From contig JAQFVV010012497.1 in assembly GCA_028023455.1 (NCBI GenBank), forward strand, positions 2,108,001 to 2,172,000: 64,000 bases of DNA, given 5' to 3'. A model generated the notes under the pieces. That model saw nothing but the letters and a program-made list of their open reading frames with translations. It had not been told where the DNA came from and ran no database searches. The stretch is from Epiperipatus broadwayi. Taxonomy: Eukaryota > Onychophora > Udeonychophora > Euonychophora > Peripatidae. Below, one piece after another: positions 48,016 through 58,555 of the stretch. Within the stretch, counting starts at the first letter, position 1, and every line of letters begins with the position of its first letter. The position numbers were made by a program, and so were the translations under genes.

Positions 48016-49628
48016 TTTTATTCTTTTCCATCTTTTTATATAAACATTAATATTGATACTGAAACAAAATAAAAAACTTTTGACATTCTGAATTGGAGAT
48101 CATTATCATTAAATCCCTTATAATCAATTGTAATCTGCTAATACGCTTACAATTGTAATAATACATTGGATTATTGCTGTCAATTAGTTTTAATTGTTAA
48201 AAGCTCTTTAAAAAATGCAAATTTTCAAATATATTTAATTATTATTAATAATACATAGGTTAGTATATAACATAATGTTATGAAAGGTATTATTGTTCAC
48301 TTTTTTCTTTTTACAGATGTTGCACCAGTGATCTTTAAATTTGAAATATTGAATTTTAAAGTAATGCACTAATCAAATAAACCATCATATTAATATGTTA
48401 GACTATTTTCACCATTTAGAAAAAGTTTATAACACATTTCAAGTGGTATTCTTTTCTCCAGGTGTTGATGATATGGAAAATGACAGTATTAGCATGAAAA
48501 GATGATTTCTAAACAATTAATCTGTTTCATCAAATATTCATATACTTTTTTTAACATGAAACACAATTTGATTATTATGTTTGTGAAAAAAGTTACTTGG
48601 TGCAATTTTTTTTCCTTTAGTAAATCTAAAACTATTATACTATTTAACAAGTTACTATAAGGTCTCATAACAGTCTGTAATGCAATCCTGATACTGAGAT
48701 ATTAAGAACTGGCAAATAATGATAAAGAATGACTGATTATAACACTATTCTAGTGCCTAGTAATTAAACCTATCTGCTTTCAGGCAATATTTTTTAAAAA
48801 ATGAAGAAAAATGTGAGAACTACAACTAGTCATATATATGTAATATGAGATCATTTTCTCAACAAAATTTTATTTTCCAAGATATATCTAAACCAGATTA
48901 AAACTCCTGGTCCTAGGTATGGCAGAAGAATACAAATCATACGGCATTTTTTTGATAATATCAATCAATTAACTATTACTTGCTATAATTTCATATGATT
49001 CAATACTTAAAACAAAAAGAAAAATTATAGCATATCAATTCATTAATATACTAATATTAATTATCTAAAACAACTTTTAGGAATCATCTCCATGCTAAAA
49101 TGTCTAGCATTACTTAAGGTTGTGAAGCAAGTACTTTACAGACTGTTTCTGAACATATTTTACTGATGAATACCATGCCCCTATTGAAAAAAACCCTCAA
49201 TCATGCTATATTTGTCCATAGTCAATTAAATTTACCCTTAAAAATATTACTGGTATAATTAGACCCTTTGCAGTAACTTCCTATTCATTCACACAGTTGT
49301 CCACCAGATGTCAAAAAATAAGTTGCATCACAAAAAATGTTTAAAAGATGTGAAGTAGATTGGATTTGATAATGACTCATGATAGTTTGACACCCTAAGA
49401 CTTATCCCAAATTAAAATCCTCTTCTAGAATCTACAGTTGAAGAATTATGCCATTAAATGGACTTCTAAAGTTCCAAACACCTTTCCTTTTTTCAAATCC
49501 ACCAGTAAAGTCAACTGGATTTGATTTTTCTATTCACATTGCACTTATCTATTTCATAAAAAAAATGTAACAGTCTGAATTTATAAAAATGTGAACAAAC
49601 AAAGATATATTATAAATCACTAAAATAT
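48016..49628. other. AT-rich non-coding stretch
   Basis: I see no gene. I looked on the minus strand for the upstream catalytic part of the LINE remnant and did not find it. Confidence 0.5.
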
Positions 49629-49960
49629 CACATAATTACTATTTCCTATACTTACACAAGCTGTGAATGTAGTAGCAAACTCTCTATACAATAGTCCCAC
49701 CCAGGGCAAGCCTTAGCAATCAATGAATGCAAGAAGGTTTGTGCATAAAATCAGTATCTAGTGCATACTCATCCAATATTGCCAAACTAGTTTCTAGCTT
49801 GTGGCTTTTTATATTGGTTGAATAGGCACTAGATAAGGATTTTATGCATAAAGCTTCTTGCATCCATTAATTACTAAGGCTTGCACTGGATGGCACTACT
49901 GTATGGAGAATGTGCTACTGTATTAACAGTTTGTGTAAGCACAGGAAATGATGATCATGT
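49629..49960. mobile_element. large imperfect hairpin element (arms ~130-150 bp)
   Basis: Left part (49629-49780; TTACACAAGCTGTGAATG, then CTCTCTATACAATAGT, then TTTGTGCATAAAATC) is complementary to the right part (49815-49960; GATTTTATGCATAAAG, then ACTACTGTATGGAGA, then CAGTTTGTGTAAG). The mismatch level is clearly higher than in the 46.5 kb hairpin. No coding capacity, so a foldback or MITE-type element. Confidence 0.85.
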
Positions 49961-50224
49961 AAGGTTTTAATAATTTTATACCAATCTTGCCCATAGAATA
50001 ATGGTGACTATGATTTTTAAAAAACCAAAGCACCAAAATGTAGATATTTGTATGACTATACAAGTCAATGAGCTTGGATTGAAAACACTGTCGTGTTTTC
50101 ATCTTGGACTCTTAGATTTATAGTTAACTAAATAGGTAAAAAGTGGCTGCTGGAGAGTTGCATTAGATCCTGTGATCTAAATAGTGCTCTCAGATACGAG
50201 ACTCTTCACTGATGAAAGCCACAA

Positions 50225-50346
50225 CCTAGACACTAGTCTCAGAATATAGATAGGAATTTTATGCACAAACCTTGCATTCATTGATCTACTAAGGATTGCA
50301 TTGGGTGACACTATTGTATAAAGAGTGCTGCTGTATATATTACAAA
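50225..50346 (+). mobile_element. half copy of the 49.6 kb hairpin element
   Basis: Parallel to the right arm of 49629-49960: CACTAGTCTCAGAATATAGA..GGAATTTTATGCACAAACC, TTGCATTCATTGATCTACTA, GACACTATTGTATAAAGAG. The other arm is missing or rearranged in 49960-50220. Confidence 0.7.
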
Positions 50347-51357
50347 TCACATAAAGACTATCAAATCTATGGATACCATGGAAGAATTGAAAAATATAAA
50401 GCCACTTGTAATTTCTTCATGATATTTTGTTAGTATAAAACAACAACAACCACAGCTAAATAAATAAATAAAAATTCATTATTAAATGCAAATAAAAAAA
50501 AAATTAACAAAAAAAAGTCAGTTAAATATATAGATATATTTAAAAATAAAGGTTAAAAGTTTTTTTAAAAAAAATGTATAGCTTAATTAAGTAACTTTCA
50601 AAGTTACAAAATTTTATTTAGATTTTTAAAAATTTCATTGAATCCAAAATTAATATCAACCCATGGGATTATCACTTTTAGTAATGTATATAACTTTTTC
50701 ATTAGTCATGAAGGTTTTATTTTGTTTATATATCTATTTATTGAATAATAACTAGATGGTTGCCTGAAAAAAATTCTAAGCTATCATAAAATCCATATAT
50801 ATATATATAATGGTCTGACAAAACCTCACAACCCTATCTGCCATGCCATTGTGCCACTAAGCTATTGGAATGCAGAAAAATAAAGGTGGCAGATACATAA
50901 GGGTGAGATTACTCTTTTATCAAACTGAAAGCCCCAGTCGCTAATTCTCAAAGGAACTGCAAATGCCAAAAATTCTAATTCTTGATTTTAAAAATATTAT
51001 TAATAAAAATAAGTTACTGCTAAACATTAATTGAACAAAATATTTTTTATTATGCACACACACACATTACACAAAAATTTCGAGAACTGAATTAATTATT
51101 GAATAAATTTAATTTAAGTTATATGCACAGATGGATGCATTCAACAGATTGAACAAAATTTTAATATTTTGCTAAGTGTAAATACACTACATAGAATATG
51201 CATTTAAACAACCCAACTCTTTAAACTTCAGATTAAAAGTTCGCATCTAAACCAACGCTAATTTAATGATATTCCGATGTGATCAATGCAAAATGAAAAT
51301 GTTAGCATAAAACAATCATGCTGACAGGAATTTACACCTGTAGCAGAATATTATTAG
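50347..51357. other. AT-rich stretch with simple repeats
   Basis: It has AAAT repeats (50457-50475), a TA run (50796-50810) and CA repeats (51056-51067). Around 50810-50965 two inverted patches (CCTCACAACCCTATCTGCCA / TGGCAGATACATAAGGGTGAG) suggest another small inverted-repeat element. Confidence 0.5.
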
Positions 51358-51534
51358 AGAAATAATGATTCTCGTCTAGTACAGAAGGCTGGCTTACTGT
51401 CCCAATCAGAGTATAAGGGAATCAATGACATAGGAAATATGTCTATGACCATTGGCAATGTGATGGCTACCATTTTTGGGCCATGCATTCAGATGGGTAA
51501 TATACCCTGTAAGCTAATGCAGCCAAGGGAATAA
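51358..51534 (+). other. unidentified coding-like patch 1
   Basis: A 58-codon open frame without an initial ATG, closed by stops at both ends. It translates to a balanced peptide that includes GLLSQSEYKGINDIGNMSMT then IGNVMATIFGPCIQ. Composition is much less AT-biased than the surroundings. I do not recognise a domain. Either a decayed transposon frame or chance. Confidence 0.25.
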
Positions 51535-51827
51535 GAGTCTAATGCGCCTCCCCAGATTGCATTGATATAAAACACCTGTACTTCTCTCCACCAGCACTTA
51601 TTCAACTATGAAACAATTAGCCCAAAATCAACCAACTTAAACTAAAATAACTTTATGAATCTATGCAGCCATTTACACCTATAATTAAATTTATTAAATT
51701 AATGAGAATGAAAATGATAGTAATAACATATTATAAAAAAAAAAATTAAATTTTTACTTAGTCCGATAAGAGACTTTCTTTAGGAGTTAGGTAACATTTA
51801 GATTTAGTATTTGAAAAGTTATTTTAG

Positions 51828-52064
51828 ATAATTAAAGTTCATATCTCATTTAAAACAAGAGTTCATATTTTCCATAGCATTAGACTATTGGAGTCCATCT
51901 CTGCAGTCCTTGATGTGTTGCACAACTCAATTCAAAGTTCCTTCCACTCCATATCAATATTGTTGTCAGGGAAGACGGGTCTGTCATTTGCAGTTTTCCG
52001 GGAACCATTACTCTGGGGGCTGCCTCAGCTGGTGCAAATATGGGAAACAAAATTTATTGTGTGA
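51828..52064 (+). other. unidentified coding-like patch 2
   Basis: A 78-codon open frame lacking an ATG at its start, ending at TGA. It gives an amphipathic peptide with ISAVLDVLHNSIQSSFHSIS then GKTGLSFAVFREPLLWGLPQ. Another plus frame and a minus frame across the same bases are also open, so which strand codes, if any, is unclear. A weak acceptor (CCATAG) lies inside it. No family recognised. Confidence 0.25.
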
Positions 52065-53066
52065 CCTCTACATTATGAAGTCCACAATACATGTATAAAT
52101 ATGTTTAAATAATCATGTAATGAGCAAGAGAAATCCAAAAAACTAGCAAAAGTTTTCTCATTTCAAATTGCTTATCATCAAATTCCAGGATCAATCTTTC
52201 CTGGCTTGGTGCTATTTTTATTGGTGATAATGATTTTTTCTCTGTGGACCATGTATTCATTCACATCATTATTGGTCAGTTCACTTTAGATGGGAAAATC
52301 AAATTTTATTATTAGTAATTTTTAATTGATCTCTTATCTGAATTACAATAGGTTAAATGCCCAATGGCCTGTTTGCTATTACATCATTACATTTAAATAG
52401 AAAATCATTTCCATTCTACTAAGATTTAAAAATAACTTTTAACAGAAAATAATTAACAGTTTTTATTATTTTGTTTTATATTCCTTCAAAATAATCTTTT
52501 ATTTTTAGATTTTTTAAAGCGTACTTTTAAATAATTATTTAATCAATTTACCATCTGTGCATATCATACATATTGATTTAAATAAAATTTTTAATATTTT
52601 TTTATATTTCTATTTGAGGATGATTTTATTGAGTAATCTTTCTCTCTTTTATTTGTATAAGTGATGTAATGGCATATGTGTATACCATTACAATACACAC
52701 ACACACACTGTCTCCAGCTTTCACAATAAAACATAGGGCAATCAAATTTAAAAATTCACAAGTCAGATTTCTTGAATCATACCCATTTTCTTATGTCAAT
52801 TCCAATCTACTCAAAGAGGCATTAGTTACAACTTTATGCAAACAATTATTTGGGAATCTGATTTGTGAATTTTTAAATATGTTCACCTCATGCTTTTATT
52901 TGTGAAAAAGAAAATTTGTTTTTTAATTTTTAATAAACTTTCTTTTTTTAGCATATTTATATGAATAAAAGTATTTCATAATTTCTTTTATTTTTGACTT
53001 GTTAGTTTTATATAGTTCCAGAAACTAGAAATAAAAAAAGTTTAGATATAATTTAATATCTCTATA
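52065..53066. other. AT-rich non-coding stretch
   Basis: An AC repeat occurs at 52696-52710. The open frame at 52669-52905 shows no domain. Confidence 0.5.
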
Positions 53067-54023
53067 CACCTGGGTCTGTTTTTACGCGGATTTATTTAAC
53101 GCGATTTTGAAGTTACACGATTCACGTTTCTCCGGAAGTCGAACTCCGATAATGCGCTATTACTTTAAATAATAAATTTTGCGCACTTACGTCATATTGA
53201 AAGTAATAGCACATTATTGGAATTTGACTTTCATCTTAGTAATTTCAATATTTTCAATACTTTATAATAGTAAGATTTTATGCAATAATGAAATTAAAAT
53301 CATGATTTCCACATTTTATGTATACACACATTAAATTTTACAAGATTATAATGTAAACTTGTTCAAACATTGTGTGTGTTAATTTTACATTTTAAATCAC
53401 ATTCTGTTTTTGCTTTTTAAAAAAGAACGTAATCAATTATTAATCATTTAGTGTCTGCAAGTTTATTTTTAAAAGGTGAGCAATAGCAGTGGGCACAATT
53501 AAAATTGAAAATTAAAAAATTAAAGACAAAAATAAGAATTTAATTTTTAGTTGTTAGATTAATTACTAATTACGTTGTCACCAGAAAACCATTAACACAA
53601 CATGAGAGTGATGTTGGCGCTAGTTGTATTTCCTCTTGTGAAGAATCTGATTTTTTACCAGTTTGCAAATGAACCTGTTTAATGGCAAATAGCGATAATA
53701 ATTAAAACGTGTATAAAAAATGTAAATTATGCATAAAAATATATTGTTTTGAATAAAATTAAATATTATAGCTAAAAAAAGTTTGTCTTGTATCAATTTT
53801 TTTCAAATTTGAAATTTTTTATTAGTCATATTTTATTTCCTTACTTTTTTTTTTGCGCGAATTTTAAAGTAATTTTATGTTGTTGCTTTGCTTTTACGCG
53901 ATCTTTGAAAAATCACAGTCCGTATCGCCCCTTTTTCAAGGTAAGTTACGTCTATTTTTGCGCAATTTCATTTGCGCGTGTTTTCTGAGGAACCTATCTA
54001 TCGCATAAAACGAGACCCAGGTG
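53067..54023 (+). mobile_element. pogo/Tigger-like non-autonomous element, copy B
   Basis: Termini CACCTGGGTCTG and GAGACCCAGGTG, flanked on both sides by TATA, consistent with a TA-based target duplication. It is about 957 bp and closely matches copy A. It keeps CCGGAAGTCGAACTCCGATA at the left and GCGCGAATTTTAAAGTAATT at the right. Compared with copy A it lacks two interior blocks. No transposase frame, so it needs an enzyme from elsewhere. Confidence 0.85.
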
Positions 54024-55084
54024 TATAGGTAAACCATAAAAAAATACTGAATCCTAAATAAAATTAACAAGTTTAAATTTCTCAATACCCCCTCCCTCCA
54101 AATAGTTTGCAAACTTGAATTTGAAAAATGTTTCAACATCAGAAATACTTATGAATGTATATTTTTAATTAGATCAAAAATTGAAATGGGAATGAAAACT
54201 GATTTTAAAAATTTTAGACAGAAAAAAAAAACAGAGTAAGTTTAATAAAAACAAATAAAAATTGGTCTGGGAAAAACTCAAACCTGAGGTTATGGGCATT
54301 CCAAATCTGAGTTATAGAAATAAAATAGTATTTATAAAAGCAACAATGCAACAAATAATATATATTAAAAATATTCTAGTGGAAACTTAAAACGCAATTT
54401 TTTATTTATTATACAGTATTTAGAAACAACATATTAAGCTAAATATTTATAAGCAGTATACAAATAAAGTTTTCCATTTGAAGGCAACTGTTAGCAAGAA
54501 TGAAAAAAAAAGGTATCATTTAAAATTAATGGAGTACTCTATATAGTAAATAGTGTGTATATATATAAAGACTGCGTTAAAGATTTTGCCAATTAAAATT
54601 ATAAATTATTCAAGATAATCCCGAATCTAATAAATAACTGTTTTACTTACCTAAGGTGCTATGCTATTCTCAAAAGAATCAATTTTGTTTATATGTTTGA
54701 TCAAATGGCAAAAAAAAATTATGCAGACGAAAATAACACTTGTCTTGTTACAGAAGAAATTATGATAATAATGATTAAATTAGATATTCTGCTATCTCAC
54801 CAAAACGAATTAATTTTGAACAAAGCAAATTTTATATTTAAAATTATATAGCCTGAGTACTTACTTATAAATTATAACAAAAAACAAAAGAAAATAAATC
54901 ACCTTTGCAAAAATTTCATCCAATAATTTTCTGCTGTTCCGCCTCCATTTATAAGACAAAATCTCTCTTTTTTTTTTAAAAAAAAAAACATTTATTAATT
55001 ATTATAAAAAAAACTTATGTATGTCCAGAATACAACATCTTAGTGACAAGATAAAAGTTAAATGTTTTTTTTTGTTCGATTAAC
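54024..55084. other. AT-rich non-coding stretch
   Basis: No gene or recognisable repeat; T and A homopolymers near 54967-54990. Confidence 0.5.
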
Positions 55085-55086
55085 GA

Positions 55087-56330
55087 TTGTTATTCCTCAA
55101 CATGATCATAATGCCAAAAATCTCATATTATCTTCCATTCATAAAAATGTCTAAACAGTTTCAAAATAAAATTAACCGATTATGCACCAAACTTCTCTGG
55201 AGAGGAAGGAAGTTGCTATTAGCTTGCGAGGTATCCAACGACCACACAGGTTCAATGTCAGACTGTCATTCCACTCAATACAAACAATCATTTTACAAAA
55301 AACCCACAACACTATATAATCTGATCCTCTCCTGTGGATACTCCAACATTATTAAAAAAATTACACTGACTGATCATCCTCCGCCCTTTTCCAGTTCATG
55401 GATAGCATTCCTAATAGACCACCTACAACTTTATAACCCGATGATGCCCTCTAACCTTAACCAAAAAATCACCTTATGGGAAGCATACAATATAATCAAC
55501 TATAATCTTCAACCCATTAAAACCAGCCTAAAAGTAACCAACCAAAGACTCATTACACACTTCAAAAGATGGAGTCTGGAACCCAAATTCCTTGACTTCA
55601 TCATTAAAATTAATCTTAATGTGCTTCCCATGAATTGGTTTCTTTATCACCAAAGAGGTTTTACCAGCATTGACCCTATATATGGTCTGTGTGCTCTTGA
55701 AGATGAAACCATAGACCATATTATACACCGGTGCCCAAGACTTAAAACTCTGAAAGATATAATCATAATCAATTCCAACATAAGATCTGATATGATTTTC
55801 TCACTTGAAAACGCCATTCTTAATGGAACTTTTTCAATAATAAGGCTTTCCACCTTTGTCCTTTATTCCATATGGTTAGTGAGATGCAAAACTCCCATGG
55901 AATTACCCCTGCCACAAATCATACCATTGTTTTATCAAACGCTCAAAAAAATCAAGAAACGTTACCAGCTCCTTGTCTCCAGTAAAGTCTTTGATGACAC
56001 CTGGTCTTTAACTGCTCTATCCTTTTCCAGATTATCAACTCCCACCTACCCAGCATTATAGAATAGGCAATTTTAAAAGAAATAATTCATGTTTATATTA
56101 AAAATGCTAATACTATTAAACAAGTTCTTAGTTTCTCATATTCTACACAATCTCTTCATTATACCTAACCGCACAAGAGTATAACAAGGGTGCTCTCATA
56201 ACATAATCTAGCCAGATGGCAATTAGAACATTATATAATCATATTATTGTACAATTTATTCATTTATGTATCCTTTATCAGGATGTAATCACTATTTATT
56301 GTTAATAAAATTTTTATTGAAATGACATTA
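55087..56330 (+). mobile_element. Tx1/L1-like LINE ORF2 C-terminus, 5' truncated, with 3' UTR
   Basis: An uninterrupted frame (55087-56061, 324 codons; first ATG at 55102) begins past the reverse-transcriptase palm. The opening PKISYYLPFIKMSKQFQN..N...LLWRG is the usual LINE thumb motif. Next comes an AYNIINYNLQP region. A Cys/His motif follows at codons 202-217 (CALEDETIDHIIHRCP), like the zf-RVT domain at LINE C-termini but lacking the second Cys, which is Glu205. The final ~80 codons match the 19.3 kb fragment. The long frame suggests a fairly young insertion. About 270 bp of 3' UTR follows with AATAAA near 56306. The catalytic box is absent, so it cannot move itself. Confidence 0.8.
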
Positions 56331-56545
56331 AATTATTTGTGAAAGATTTTCCCACTAAAATACAATAGTTAAACAATATAAGCAATTTTTAAAGATTAGC
56401 ATATATATTAAGTCATGGCCACGTTCAAATGGTCTAGATTCTGCAGATATGATCCTTAAAATATATGTAAATTCTATACTAAAAATTAATACTTTAAAAA
56501 AGAAGAGTGGCATACATTATTTATAAATCCAGCTATATATGATAT
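56331..56545. other. short AT-rich spacer
   Basis: Between the LINE 3' end and the LTR-like block; nothing recognised. Confidence 0.5.
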
Positions 56546-58514
56546 TGTAACCGCCCCATCGCCGGCTTCCTTACCGAAAGCCCAGTAAAGTCACTTCCTT
56601 TATATCTGGACGCTTTTTTTTGCCGTATTCATACGGTAACATTCTCGTGTTTTGGTTGATGGTTCACTTCTATGAACCTGCTGTGTTCTTGCATCTGGGG
56701 AATTACCTAATGTTCTGTGAAGATAATTTCAAACACATATACACGTACGCTTTTATTTATTTTATACGTAAATTCGGATTGAATCCAAGTAGTAGGCCCA
56801 GGAGAACTTTTATAAGAGTCCGCCACGTATGTGCATAAGCTCACTCAACTATATCACAAAACATGCCCGTGCATCACTCCAGTCGGAAGCAAGAAACGAA
56901 CACAGCCAATATCACCTTTCAAATTACATCGTATATGTGATCTTTCAATCACGATCAATCGGACTTATCATATGAGGGCCTGCGCTATATCCCACAGAAT
57001 AAATTAATCAAAACTTAATATTTATCTAAGAAAGCATAATAAACATAAACATAAATATAATCGAATCCCAACACCAAAAATATCAAATGCATTCATTCAT
57101 ATACAAACAAATTTGATCGCTCCAGCACTCATTCCCTATTATATAAATTTATGTCGAAATTCCAAGCAATTAATAACAAAAAATACTAGTTAAATAAATG
57201 TTTTATTTTAATCTGTTTAATAACAATTCATGCAGGTATATGACCGGCAAGCCGAGATAATTTAAATATAGATTTCAAGGTGACTTCGCACATATTTTAA
57301 AGAATGTTACAGGTCGTCTGTAGACAAACTTATTTGGTTAGGTTCTCTAATCGTTCATTAATGGTCATGAGTAACTTTATCATTTTAGCTTAATGTTTTT
57401 AATAGTTCTTGTTTTTAAAGTTATTTTACTTTGGTGCATAAATGAGTACGATAATTTAAAGATAGCTACCTGTGGAACGTAGAAAGACTGTAAGAGGGAT
57501 CCTGAGCGATGATTTCTTCTTTAACGAAGCATTCTGGCAATTTGCAAGGTCTCAAAAGCGTGTGTGGTCCTTATGTGAAGTTTCTCCGGTGTTATGAGCA
57601 TCCTAGGGGCAATCAGCTGAGCTGGACGCGGAGGTCCGGCGGTCAAGCCGCGAATTTTAGGTTCAGCAACGCATCTCCGTTATATTTCTACACGAAAGTT
57701 AGATTTTATTTCTTCTCTAGTTCTAATTTTAATAATCCTTAAAAGCGCTGTCCGGCCTTTTTGATCTCTTCCTTCCTGCCCTTACACCTTGAATCTTTTT
57801 CACCCAATCACTCCCATGCACCTGTGAGTCCCTTCATCTTATAGGTCCATCGAGGATTAACTCAATTCAGTGATTTCTGGGATCGTTTGCACCACTTTGG
57901 AATTTAATTCAATTTGACCATTTTTTCAGGTATTGTTTCGCTGGAGACAGAAGTCTGAGTTGTACAATAGCAGTGTACACTTTTTCTCACCTCTGTTTCT
58001 AAATTCGGCTTATTTTATCTAGGCGTACCAGCACATATCCTGCCTATTGTTTCAATTTCTTTAATTTTACATTACTAATTTCCCCCATTTAAAATAATTT
58101 TAGATCGCTTGGAATTTCAGAACATATTGCAAATTAATTAATTCATTTTCCCCTTTTGTTCAAAATGACTCAAATGATTTAATAAAAATGTCAAACTTGC
58201 GTTCAATCATTCATCTTTCTTTATTTAACTAAAAAAATGCAAAAAAAAACTTACAACTAATGATTACAGATTTATTCTTTAAAAAAAAACAAAATAATAA
58301 AAAAAACTCTTTTACTTTTTTATTTCAATAAATTTGACAGGTACTCTTATATAGCTGCGATCATGCTTTAGAAATGGCTGTTTCTCGTTTATTATTAAAG
58401 CAAGACCGCTTTTTTAAAAGTTTTGTTCCTGTCATTCATTTCATCAATTGAATATATGTTTAATATAACCTCATATGCCTGGGTTCAAATCCCATGTAAC
58501 ACTATTCCGTTACA
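56546..58514 (+). mobile_element. probable solo LTR (~1.97 kb)
   Basis: It begins TGTAACCGCCCC and ends TATTCCGTTACA, so the ends are TG...CA with an inverted TGTAAC/GTTACA. The flanks are ATAT on the left (56542-56545) and ATAT on the right (58515-58518), a possible 4 bp duplication that is weak in AT-rich DNA. Inside, composition is unusually balanced and CpG-rich (56550-56640, 57480-57780), with a TTTATATCTGG TATA-like motif near 56599. No long coding frame. Alternatives are a host CpG-rich promoter or a non-LTR fragment. Confidence 0.55.
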
Positions 58515-58555
58515 ATATATAATTATTCAGTTTTAAAAAAATCAATAACATTTAA

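Noticed and set aside
55528-55853. Minus-strand open frames under the LINE fragment
   Set aside because: Shadows of the 324-codon plus-strand LINE frame.
58470-58514. tRNA gene suggested by GGGTTCAAATCCC
   Set aside because: It has a B-box-like stretch but no A-box, no acceptor stem and no cloverleaf. It lies at the end of the LTR-like block.
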